Positions 25,096 to 33,249 of a stretch of DNA of 64,000 nucleotides are shown piece after piece (the stretch's first letter is position 1; each line of letters starts with the position of its first letter). The notes under the pieces were generated by a model, which saw only the letters and a program-made list of their open reading frames with translations, was not told where the DNA came from and ran no database searches. This stretch comes from Blastococcus mobilis (GTDB lineage Bacteria; Actinomycetota; Actinomycetes; Mycobacteriales; Geodermatophilaceae). The position numbers and the translations under genes were made by a program. Location: positions 62,001 through 126,000 of the forward strand of contig NZ_FZNO01000014.1 in the NCBI RefSeq assembly GCF_900188025.1, read 5' to 3'.

Positions 25096-25623
25096 GTGGG
25101 CGAGGTCTCGCTGCCGGCCGGGCTTGCCCTCGGACGGCCGGGCCAGGAACTCAAGGGAGGACACATCAGCGGCTTCGATGCGGTCGAGACAGCACTGCAG
25201 CCCCTGTGGCCTGCCTTCGATCACGCCGTCGAGTCGACCGGCGACTTCTCGACTCTGACCGAAGGCCAGCGAGCTGTGGCGTTCGCCTGGGTCCTGTCGG
25301 GCCTGGTCGACAACGGGGGCTTCGCGTCGTGGATCGAGTCCTTCGGCGACCGGACGCCCCAGGCGCGAGCCGCCATGGAGCACCTCGGCGCCGTCGAGTA
25401 CGTCGCGCTGCTCGACGAGGCCGTCCGCCTCTACCCGCACTGGGCTGCCGGCACGCCCGCCGAGCGATCGAGCGCCGCGGAGGGGTGGACGGACGCGGAA
25501 GAGGCCCGGCGGGACGCCCTCGATGAGGCGTTCTACCGATTGGCCGCGGAGCGGAACCTGGTCGAGCACTACGCGGCCGGATACGTCGCGGCTCATCCCG
25601 AAGAGTTCCCGACGGCCTCGTGA
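25096..25623 (+). CDS. DMP19/DUF4375-family protein
   Basis: The core AVAFAWVLSGLVDNGGFASW, ESFGDRTPQARAAMEHLGAV and EYVALLDEAVRLYPHW has the family pattern of an aromatic/GL-DNGGF helix and two helices; members are small and several are linked with DNA-mimic or immunity roles. The start is odd: a strong GGGAGGA at 25155-25161 sits just before an in-frame ATC at 25165 (ISGFDAVETALQ), while the only normal start is GTG 25096, with no ribosome site. So either an ATC start is used or 23 extra residues are made. Function unproven. Confidence 0.7.
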   Translation: MGEVSLPAGLALGRPGQELKGGHISGFDAVETALQPLWPAFDHAVESTGDFSTLTEGQRAVAFAWVLSGLVDNGGFASWIESFGDRTPQARAAMEHLGAVEYVALLDEAVRLYPHWAAGTPAERSSAAEGWTDAEEARRDALDEAFYRLAAERNLVEHYAAGYVAAHPEEFPTAS

Positions 25624-25733
25624 GGCGCCAGATGGGGGACGCGACCGGTGAACGCGTGCCCCGTGAGTGCCGTCGTCCCCGGCTGCCTCCTGTCCTGACC
25701 GGCAACTGCTCGGCAACGCCCGGAGACTGGCCG

Positions 25734-25820
25734 GGATCCCCCGTCGTACTTGTGCACGGCCGCTACGACCTCAGCAGTCCATTGGACACCGCCTGGGCGT
25801 TGCACCAGGCGTGGCCAGAC
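25734..25820 (+). pseudogene. Proline iminopeptidase C-terminal fragment
   Basis: In the frame starting at 25620, residues SPVVLVHGRYDLSSPLDTAW then ALHQAWPDSG match the segment of prolyl aminopeptidases just before the catalytic His (HGRYD carries the acidic triad residue). Neither the nucleophile region nor the final GHS/GH box is present. It is a relic of about 29 residues, between the DMP19 gene and the toxin-antitoxin pair. Confidence 0.65.
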
Positions 25821-25866
25821 AGCGGGCGCGCCGCCGCAGGCGTCATTGGCAAGCCCCATCGCATGC

Positions 25867-25903
25867 TATAAGCATTGTCAGGAAGGAGCTGGTAATGCTT
25901 ATA
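25867..25903 (+). promoter_or_regulatory. Inverted repeat over the AbiEi-like start codon
   Basis: TATAAGCATT (25867-25876) and its exact complement AATGCTTATA (25894-25903) flank the ribosome site AGGAAGGAG and include the ATG. In DNA this could be the operator bound by the antitoxin; in RNA, a hairpin that hides or displays the ribosome site. The arms are AT-rich in a GC-rich region. AbiEi antitoxins are known to repress their own promoters through inverted repeats, but the exact mode here is inferred. Confidence 0.65.
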
Positions 25904-26959
25904 CCTAAGGATGTCTGGGCGGCACTGCTCGAGTCCGGGGTCACCGTACGGCCCACGGGGCCGGCCGAGGTGGAACTCGTGGCCGCCGAGGGGGATGCGG
26001 TGGCCGTCACCGCGGTCGTGGAACGCCGGCCCACGGCGCTGTCGCCCAGCCATGTCCGCAGCCACCTGTTGCACGGTTCGCCGGCGCGGGGGGCACTGCT
26101 GCTGGTGGTCCCCTCGGCCAGTCCGGCCGCCCTGGACGCGGCCGCCGCGGCCGGCATCTCGGTACTCGTGGCCGACCCGACCGGCACGTCTGCGGTCACC
26201 GGACGGATCGTGCTGCCCGACCGGACCATCGAACTGGGCGCCGAACTACCCCGCCCGGACGCGGGGCAGCCGCCGAGCCGACCCGGTAGGCGACCGTGGG
26301 GCGCGCTCACCGTCGTCCGTCGGCTGCTCACCACCGGCCCGGCCACCCAGGTCCACCTGGGACGGTCAGCCGCGGTGTCCCAGGCGCGGGTGTCCCAGGC
26401 GCTGTCCGGGCTCGTCGCCGACGGACTCGTGCGGCGCACGGCCGACGCCGGCCGGCCCCGCTGGGCCCCCGCGGACTGGGACGCGCTGGTCGACTGGTGG
26501 CTGGCGCACTATCCGGGCCCCAGCGGCATCACCACCTACTGGTACGGACTGGCGGGCGTCCCCGAGCAGGCGCGGGCGGCCGTTGCCGCACTGAGCGCCG
26601 CCGGCATGCCGGCCGCGGTGTCCGGCGACGTTGCCGCCGACGTGATCGCGCCCTGGCGGCGGCCCGGCCGGGCAATTGTCTATGCCGACCCGTCCGGGCG
26701 GCCCGTGCACGACGAGCTGACCGCGGCCGGGCTGACGCCGTCGGGTGCCGGGGAGGCCACTCTCGAGCTGATCGTGCCGGCCGATCCCGGCGTATGGCCG
26801 GCGCCGGGCACGACCGCCGCCGAGGCCGACCCGCCGCTGGCCGACCCCCTTCAGCTGCTCTGGGACGTGGCCCGCGCCCCGGGTGCCGACGTCGACCAGG
26901 CCGTCACTGCGCTGCGGAGGGTGCTGAAGGCCCGCGCCGCGGCCGCCGCGTCGCGGTGA
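25895..26959 (+). CDS. AbiEi-like antitoxin with winged-helix domain
   Basis: 354 residues. N-terminal alpha/beta region (LIPKDVWAALLESGVTVRP to about 130). A winged helix-turn-helix at about 140-200 (TVVRRLLTTGPATQVHLG, AAVSQARVSQALSGLVADGL, VRRTADAGRPRW). The C-terminal domain resembles AbiEi (ITTYWYGLAG, AAVSGDVAADVIAPWR, AIVYADPSGR). It is followed with a GTGA overlap by a nucleotidyltransferase, the usual type IV antitoxin-toxin order. It should repress the operon and neutralise the toxin. An AAGGAG ribosome site lies between the arms of an inverted repeat covering the start. Fairly confident from domain order and partner. Confidence 0.75.
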   Translation: MLIPKDVWAALLESGVTVRPTGPAEVELVAAEGDAVAVTAVVERRPTALSPSHVRSHLLHGSPARGALLLVVPSASPAALDAAAAAGISVLVADPTGTSAVTGRIVLPDRTIELGAELPRPDAGQPPSRPGRRPWGALTVVRRLLTTGPATQVHLGRSAAVSQARVSQALSGLVADGLVRRTADAGRPRWAPADWDALVDWWLAHYPGPSGITTYWYGLAGVPEQARAAVAALSAAGMPAAVSGDVAADVIAPWRRPGRAIVYADPSGRPVHDELTAAGLTPSGAGEATLELIVPADPGVWPAPGTTAAEADPPLADPLQLLWDVARAPGADVDQAVTALRRVLKARAAAAASR

Positions 26960-27760
26960 GCGCCGCTCCACGGCTGATATTGGCGTCGGCCGGCCGGGCC
27001 AGCGACGCGGCGTTCCTCGCCGCGGGCCGACCTGGCCGCGATCGCCGCCGAACTCGACGTGCCCTACCGGCTCGTCGGCGGCAACGCCGTCACCTTGCTC
27101 GTCGCCGTGCACGGCGTCAGTGACCTGGTGCCGGCACGAGAGACCGCCGACGCCGACTTCGGCGCCGCGTACCCGGTGGTCGCCGACCCGCGGCTGCTCG
27201 CCGCGCTGCGCGAGCGCGGGTACCGACAGCAGTCCGGCAACCGGTTCCTCCGCACGCACACTCTGGGGCCGACCACCGGACGCGCGGCGCCGAGCTGGGA
27301 CCTCGTCATTGACGTGCTGGCCCCGTCCTACGTCGGCCGCCTCCTGCCCAACCAAACCCACGGCGAGCTGGTGGTCGACGAGGTGCCGGGCCTGAACCTG
27401 GCGCTGGCCCGCGAGGGCACCCCGGTCACCGTCGAGGTGACCCTGACCTCCGGCCACACCGTGACGACGGCCCTGATGCTGCCGGACGTGGTCTCCGCGA
27501 TCTGCCTGAAGGCCTACGCCTACGCCGGACGCCTCACCGAGCGGGACGCCGTCGATCTGTGGCGCCTGCTGGAGGCGGCGTACGCCGCCGGCATCACCGC
27601 CGCCCTGTGGCCGACCGGACCCACGGCCACGGAAGCGGCAGCGGTGCTGCGCCAGCACTTCGGTCGCCCCGGCGCCCCCGGCCTGGCCCGCGCCGGCGAC
27701 AGCATGCGCGCCCGCACCCGCATCGCCGCCCTCGTGACCCACGTCGTCGGTCCACCCTGA
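26956..27760 (+). pseudogene. AbiEii-like nucleotidyltransferase toxin, frameshifted near start
   Basis: GTG 26956 overlaps the antitoxin stop (GTGA) and reads SAAPRLILASAGRASDAAFLAA, after which one extra base near 27025 shifts the frame. The remainder reads DLAAIAAELDVPYRLVGGNA and then VSDLVPARETADADFGAAYP: the GG(N) and ADADFG motifs of MNT/AbiEii-type nucleotidyltransferases. Helical C-terminus with LPDVVSAICLKAYAYAG and RDAVDLWRLLEAAY. Such toxins transfer nucleotides to a cellular target and need the antitoxin. As written, the only start in the main frame is GTG 27059, which would remove the N-terminal helix. Loss of the toxin with retention of the antitoxin is a common end state. Confidence 0.75.
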
Positions 27761-27961
27761 ACCCGCGGCCTTCTTCGACGTCGCGCCGGCGCAGGACGTG
27801 GCCTGCACTTTTCACGCCAGCGATGCTTCGGCGTGAGATCCGGCCCTGCAAATTCACGCCTGCCACCACTCGATTCCAGGTCCGGCCGCGCCGGATGCGG
27901 GATCGTTCCTCGTTCCCCGCTTCGAAGCCGGGCTGCTGGCGTGCTTGCGAACAGCGGCCCT

Positions 27962-29053
27962 TCAGACGAGGTCGGCCAGCAGGGTCGCGCCGGGCAGCAG
28001 GGAGCGGGCCGACGGTCCGGCGGTCCACGCGGGTCGGGTGGTCGCGAGCAGGTCCAGCGCCTCTAGCTGGTTCTCCAGGCGGTAGAGCTCGTGTTCGACG
28101 TCCGTGACCGTGATCGGGTCGTTCCCGCGGCACCAGCCCTGGCCGAGCATCGAGAAGACCTCGGCGGCGAGATCACGGGTCGTCAGCGGTCCTCGCGCGG
28201 CGACGATAGCCACCGCGCGCTCGGCGGCCATGGTCGAGAAGCCCCGCGGCGGGAACCAGGTGCGCAGCCGGCGGACGGTCTCGACCTCGTCACCGGCGGC
28301 CTTCGTCGGGCGGAGCACGCCGCCCGCCAGTCGCAGCAGGCCGACGTGGCGGAGAATGTCGTGCAGCGCGGCCAGCGGGAGCAGGTCCTCCTCGATCGAT
28401 GCCGGCCGGCCGAGCGGATACCAGGCCGGGCGCTGTTCCTGAACGGCCCGCACCACGGCGCGGGGTAGGCGCCCGCCCGGGGTGAGCTTGACCCCGTCGA
28501 CCAGCAGGCCGAGCAGCAGCCGGACGCTCTCCGGGACCTGGCCGACCGCGTTACGCACCCGCCGGTCGGTCGCCTGCTGGTCGAACGGGCGCAGCCGGTC
28601 GCCGACCCACTCGCGCATTGCCTGGTGCTCGGGGTGCCGTGGATCGGCCAGCGCCGCCAGCAGCTCGGCGTAGCCGCCTGGGCCGCCGCAGTCCTCCGGC
28701 GGGCAGGCGCCCTGGCCGTCGACGCAGCCGGCGGCGCTGCCGCCGGGGCCGACCACTTCGACGTCGTGGGCCCACCCGTCGCCGTAGTCGTATAGATAGG
28801 TGAACTGAGACGGGAGGGCGGACAGCCGCACCCCCCACTCGTCCGTCTCGCCCTCATCGTCCCAGTCGTCGAGCGGTACCGAGTAGACAGCCGAGTCGGT
28901 GCGGTACTGGTGCAGGTGCGAGTCGGTCCAGCCGAGCGCGACCTGCAGCACCTCGTGCAGCTCGTCGAGGGTGATCGCGGCCGGGACGTCGATCACCCGC
29001 TGCGCCGCGGGCGTGACCTCGCGCAGGGTCACCCGCAGCCGGGTGGTCCTCAC
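27962..29053 (-). CDS. Plasmid pRiA4b ORF-3 family protein
   Basis: 363 residues. The N-terminal domain is the pRiA4b fold: LRVTLREVTPAAQRVIDVPA, TLDELHEVLQVALGWTDSHL (with a following HQY), SQFTYLYDYGDGWAHDVEVV and CPPEDCGGPGGYAELL. The cysteine pair CxxG...CPPEDCGG probably binds a metal. The C-terminal half (about 170-363) is helical, with RHVGLLRLAGGVLRPTKAAG and LTTRDLAAEVFSMLGQGW, resembling DUF-type extensions common in actinobacteria. Function is unknown; such proteins occur on plasmids and mobile elements. GTG 29053 overlaps the upstream stop (GTGA), so it is co-translated with the SEC-C protein. Bases 27761-27961 are empty. Confidence 0.85.
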   Translation of the reverse strand: MRTTRLRVTLREVTPAAQRVIDVPAAITLDELHEVLQVALGWTDSHLHQYRTDSAVYSVPLDDWDDEGETDEWGVRLSALPSQFTYLYDYGDGWAHDVEVVGPGGSAAGCVDGQGACPPEDCGGPGGYAELLAALADPRHPEHQAMREWVGDRLRPFDQQATDRRVRNAVGQVPESVRLLLGLLVDGVKLTPGGRLPRAVVRAVQEQRPAWYPLGRPASIEEDLLPLAALHDILRHVGLLRLAGGVLRPTKAAGDEVETVRRLRTWFPPRGFSTMAAERAVAIVAARGPLTTRDLAAEVFSMLGQGWCRGNDPITVTDVEHELYRLENQLEALDLLATTRPAWTAGPSARSLLPGATLLADLV

Positions 29054-30084
29054 CGAACCCCACCGGCGCCCGGCGCGGCGCAGCACTTCTTGTACTTGCG
29101 CCCTGAGCCGCACCAGCACGGCTCGTTGCGGCCGGGCGGCCAGTTGATCACCCGCGTCGGGTCGTTGCAGAGGTCGGCGGCGTAGCGGGCGCGCAGCTGC
29201 GCCGGTTCGCCCTCCTCCCGGCTCTCCTCCTGCCAAGCGGTGTAGTCCGCCCACCGCAGCGGCGCGATGCGGATCGCGGTCATGCCGGCATCCGACGCCT
29301 CGCGCAGCCGCCCCTCCATCCGGCGGCAGTAGGTTGCATGGCCGATCAGGCCGCCAGCCTCGTCGCGGACGGTCGAAGCGTCGGCGATGTCGGGCCAGCG
29401 CTGTTCCAGGTGCGGGTACTCGTCGGCGGGCAGCCATGCCCAGGCCACCGGCGGCTGCTCGACTCGGCCGCGCGTGACCTGCGCCGGCGCGTCGGCCGGC
29501 CTCGGTCGGGGTGCCGGCGTGCGCGCCGCCGGCCGGGGCTCGGCGGTTTGCAGCCCGTCCGGCTCTCGCCCCAGCGCGGCCAGGCTCTCCGCCCGCAGAT
29601 CCCGCAGCTGACCCACCAGCCGCTCCGGGTCCCCGGTGCGCACGGCCAGCTCGAGGCCTTTCGTCAACCAGCCGAGCGCGACCTCGTGCTCGCCCATCGC
29701 GCCGTACTCGAGCCCGGCGTTGTTGTAGAGCCACACGTCGTCCGGGGTGTCGCGGGCGACCTCGTCCCAGATCGTCGCCGCCTCCTGCAGCCGGCCGTGG
29801 CGGGTCAGGATCTCCGCCCGCCGGCAGCGCGGATCCGGTGCGCTCCGGTAGCCGCGCTCGACGAGCACGTCCGCGTGCCGCAGCGCGTCCTCCACCCGGC
29901 CCAGCCGGTCGTAGGCCTCGGCGAGCTCGTCGTGCAGCTCCAGCACGTCGAGACATTCATCCGCCGCTGGGTCGGCCGCGCAGGCCGCGAGCGCCCGCTC
30001 CAGCACCCGCGCGTACGTCTCCGGCGGGCCGGCCGCCGCCTCCCTGAGCTCGCGGTAGACACGGTCCGCCTCGTCCACATGCAC
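29050..30084 (-). CDS. SEC-C zinc-motif protein with TPR repeats
   Basis: About 344 residues. TPR-like helices occupy 30-190 (LHDELAEAYDRLGRVEDAL, AEILTRHGRLQEAATIWDE, YNNAGLEYGAMGEHEVALGW). The C-terminus carries a SEC-C motif, GRNEPCWCGSGRKYKKCC, a zinc finger also found at the end of SecA that contacts ribosomes or SecB. Proline/arginine linker in between. The start is uncertain: GTG 30084 or 30078; a longer ATG frame from 30240 runs through the relaxase control region and is unlikely. It is divergent from relaxase B. The partner gene is the pRiA4b-type protein; together they may be an accessory stress or defence pair, unproven. Confidence 0.75.
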   Translation of the reverse strand: MHVDEADRVYRELREAAAGPPETYARVLERALAACAADPAADECLDVLELHDELAEAYDRLGRVEDALRHADVLVERGYRSAPDPRCRRAEILTRHGRLQEAATIWDEVARDTPDDVWLYNNAGLEYGAMGEHEVALGWLTKGLELAVRTGDPERLVGQLRDLRAESLAALGREPDGLQTAEPRPAARTPAPRPRPADAPAQVTRGRVEQPPVAWAWLPADEYPHLEQRWPDIADASTVRDEAGGLIGHATYCRRMEGRLREASDAGMTAIRIAPLRWADYTAWQEESREEGEPAQLRARYAADLCNDPTRVINWPPGRNEPCWCGSGRKYKKCCAAPGAGGVR

Positions 30085-30228
30085 GGCGCCATCATCGCTG
30101 ACCCGGCACTGCGAACACGGCGCGCCTACATCTCCACAACCGGCAACGCTCACCAATAACTTCCGATATCGATGGCCGTCGTGCTTTCGGAAATGGCTCA
30201 GAGGAACTTCTGGAAGCCCTTTGAGAAT

Positions 30229-30279
30229 GACGGCACGCATGCTATCAAGATAGGCAGGCCGGCCCCGTTTCGCGGGGCC
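30229..30279 (+). other. Candidate oriT/control region upstream of relaxase B
   Basis: It contains GACGGCACGCATGCTA (30229-30244), identical to the block before relaxase A, then the inverted repeat CTATC-AA-GATAG (30242-30253) and a GGCCCCG/CGGGGCC hairpin (30261-30279). The conserved order in two elements, about 50-100 bp before each relaxase gene, supports a function in transfer or autoregulation. The nic site is not identifiable. Confidence 0.5.
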
Positions 30280-30329
30280 ATCGTCGTTTCTCGGGGTGAC
30301 GTGTTGGACATTGTTGGATCGCGTTGAGA

Positions 30330-32416
30330 ATGCACGGCGGAATGAAGGTGTACTCCGGCGCGCCGGCGGCCGCCCGGTGCTATGTGGAGGCCGACCGGGG
30401 CCGGGCGGACGACTACTACCTCACCGAGGGAACCGGGCTCGCCCGACGGTTCACCGCCACCGATGGCCGGGTGGCTGAACTGGGCCCGCTGAGTGGCGAC
30501 GCCTATGAGACTTGGGTGGCCGGGCGGGACCCGGAGTCCGGTCAGCCACGGGGCCGGCTGCGTTCCGACGCGCAGACGGTGCGGTTCGTGGAGGTCGCGG
30601 TCAACGGGCCGAAAAGCTGGTCGCTGGCGGCGGCTTTGCACCCGGACATCGCCGCGGCGTACGAGGCGGCGCAGGGCCGAGCCGCGGAGCAGATCGTCGC
30701 CTGGCTGTCCGAGCACGCGACCACCCGGATCGGGCCGGCCGGCGGTCAGGTGCAGGTGCCGGTGGAGGTGTTGGAGGCAGCGACGGTGCGGCACTTCACC
30801 TCCCGTGAGAACGATCCACACTGGCACCTGCACCTCCAGTTCCTGTCCAGGGTGTACGCCGCGGCCAAATGGCGTGGCCTGCACACCGTCGGCGTCCGCG
30901 ATTTCCTGAACGCGATCAACGGGATCGGGCACGCCGCGATGGGCACCGACCCGGAATTTAACGCCGCACTGGCCGCCCGCGGCTACACCAAAGACGCGAC
31001 AGGAGAAATACCGCAGCTCGCCGACTACGTGGGCCCGTTCAGCGCCCGGCACGCGCAGATCGCGCGGAATGTGGACCGCTACGAACGGGAATGGACCGCC
31101 GCGCACCCCGGCGAAACCCCCGGCCCCGCGCTGCACCGCGCCTGGGACGCCCGCGCCTGGGCCGAGGACCGCCCGGAAAAGGTCACCCCCCAGCCCGGTG
31201 CGGCCGTCAGCGAGCGCTGGCGGGCCGACCTCGCCGAGCTCGGCTTCCGCGCCGCCGCGCAGCCCGTGGTGCTGGCACCCGCCCCGGTCGGGGCCCTGGA
31301 CCGGGACGCGCTCGCGGCCCGGGCGCTGACCCGGCTGGCTGCCGCCCGCTCGGCCTGGAACGCCGCAGACGTGCGGGGAGAGGTGGAGCGGCTGATCGCG
31401 GCCGAAGGCGTCGTCGTCGAGGCGGCGGTGCGCATCGAGCTGGCCGAGGACCTCACCGCTCGCGCCATGAGCGAGTGCGTGCCGCTCCTCCAGCGGGACG
31501 CGGTGCCTGAGCACATCCGGGCCTGGACCTCGCCACTGGTCCTTGCCGTGGAGGCCGACCTGACCGCCCGACTGACCGCCCGCCACGCCACCGCGGCACC
31601 TGACACCCGCCTGACACCCCCGCGGACCGACAGCTGCAGGCCCGCCACCGGCAGGCCTGCCACGACGCCGAGCAGGCCCGGGAGCGGGCCGACGCCAGCG
31701 CCGCGACCGTCGCCGCCGACGCCGCGAAGGTGCGCGACCGGCTGCTGGCCGCCTGGGACGCCCAGCGTGGCGACGCCTCTTCTGCCGCCCGGATCGTGCA
31801 GGTCGGACCGGGCCGGTTCGGCCGCCACCGCGGCGCGGTTACTCAGGCAAGGGAGCAGCTGACCGACTGGGCCGACGGCTGGCGGGCGCAGCTGCCGGGC
31901 CTGCCCACCGACCCGCAGCAGATCGCGGCGGTGGCCGGCTGGTTCGACGACCTGCCCAAGCTGTGGCGAGCCTTCGACGTCGCCGCCCGTCGCGCCGCCG
32001 AGGCGGCGCATCCCGAACGCGCCACCTTGGCCGCGGCAGCCGAGGCCGCCCGCGCCGCCGCCGAGGTGGCGGGGCGGGCGTTGGCAGAGGCCCGTCGCGA
32101 GGACGACGAGCGCGCTGCCCGCTTCGGCAATCTGGGCGACACCGCTGACCCCGCCACCCGGCTCGACGACGCCGAACGCGATCTCAGCGCCACCCGCGAG
32201 CAGTTGGCCGCCACCCGCACGCGCATCGCCACGCTGCAGGGCGAGCCTGCAGGCCGGCGCGGCCCCAGCCAGCTCGACCGGCAGCGCCCGCGCCCGGTCC
32301 CGGCGAAGCAGCCCATCGCGCCGGAACGGCGCCTCAGCCAGCCACGGCCCGAGGACCTGCGCCACCTCGGCTACCTCCAGCACCGCTCCGGCCCCGGCCG
32401 CGGCATCGGGCGCTGA
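30330..32416 (+). pseudogene. MobF relaxase lacking its helicase domain
   Basis: Starts MHGGMKVYSGAPAAARCYV. The relaxase domain is complete and in frame: GPKSWSLAAALHP, RHFTSRENDPHWHLHLQ (metal histidines), GLHTVGVRDFLNAINGIGH. The frame continues to about 31610 (LAVEADLTARLTARHATAA). There the sequence jumps to the C-terminal coiled region in another frame (AEQARERADASAATVAADAA, VGPGRFGRHRGAVTQAREQ, AGWFDDLPKLWRAFDVAARR), with the whole RecD-like helicase (Walker A and B, about 450 residues) deleted. The first frame ends at 31862. A truncated relaxase of about 430 useful residues might still nick DNA but could not unwind it. Paralogue of the relaxase at 2941. Confidence 0.88.
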
Positions 32417-32656
32417 ACGGGCGGCAGCCGGCGCCCTGCTACCGCAGCGAGGGGGACTGACCTCACCTGCCCGGTGGGGCGGCAGTAGAACAGCAGAAAG
32501 GCGACCGGCTGGATGCGGACTGGGGGCCAACTGGACGCGTACCGAAGAAGAACCGCAGGTCGCCCCAGAAACTGGCCGTCGGGTGTCAGCAATGGCTCGA
32601 AACGGACGCCTTCTATCGGTGTCGGACCAACCACGCGATCTGCTCGGGAGACAGCC

Positions 32657-32869
32657 ATGTTCGACCACCCCGCCGGCCACGAGACCGACCTGCTCACCAT
32701 CGCCGAGGCCGCGGAACTGCGCACACCCGTCGCCACGCTCCGGTACTGGAGGCACCGCAACACCGGCCCCCGCAGCTTCCGCCTCGGCCGCCGCGTCCTC
32801 TACCGCCGCGGCGATCTCCAGGCCTGGATCGACGTGCAACGCGAACGCGCGGTGCCGACCGACGCATGA
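32657..32869 (+). CDS. xis: Excisionase / AlpA-MerR-like DNA-binding protein
   Basis: 70 residues, ATG after CGGGAG. A winged HTH of the excisionase type: LLTIAEAAELRTPVATLRYW, RHRNTGPRSFRLGRRVLYRR and GDLQAWIDVQRE. These small proteins bend att DNA and direct the integrase toward excision. It lies between the relaxase and an integrase tail (32928), the classic relaxase-xis-int order of actinobacterial elements, although the integrase itself is deleted. Intact. Bases 32417-32656 are empty. Confidence 0.88.
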   Translation: MFDHPAGHETDLLTIAEAAELRTPVATLRYWRHRNTGPRSFRLGRRVLYRRGDLQAWIDVQRERAVPTDA

Positions 32870-32927
32870 GTCGGCCGGCAGGAGTCCCGGCGGAGGTCTT
32901 GAGTCCCGTCCCAGCCCTCGGCAACCA

Positions 32928-33050
32928 TGATCCTGGACTTGTACGGGTACCTGCTGGCCGACCAGCTCGACGAGATGACCGACGCGATGAACGCGGCCCG
33001 ACGGAGGGCCTGGACCGGCGCCAGTCGCGTGGGTCGGGGTGCTCGCTGAG
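32928..33050 (+). pseudogene. Integrase C-terminal relic after xis
   Basis: Reads MILDLYGYLLADQLDEMTDA then MNAARRRAWTGASR, equivalent to the last 35 residues of the integrase at 18000 (MTLDLYGHLLNDQLDEVADA), including the catalytic Tyr. About 340 N-terminal residues are gone. It shows that a further integrase gene once stood directly after this xis, in the usual order. Bases 33051-33249 hold nothing supported. Confidence 0.85.
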
Positions 33051-33249
33051 GCGCGCCACAGCGACTCGGCGGTCCTGACGTCGTCCTCCAGTACTTCTCC
33101 GGTGTCATCGCCTGACCGGCTCCGGCGTACTGCAGAAGAACTACACGCTCGCGCTTGCCCGGGCCCATTGGCCAGGCACCAGGCCGCGGCTCTCACGGGC
33201 GCGCTCCCGTCGACCACCCGCCGGCCGTGCGCCCCGTCGCCCGGGAGGG

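Noticed and set aside
30085-30240. Longer start (ATG 30240) for the SEC-C protein
   Set aside because: The extra 52 residues would be encoded by the conserved relaxase control block on the opposite side and have no family similarity or ribosome site.
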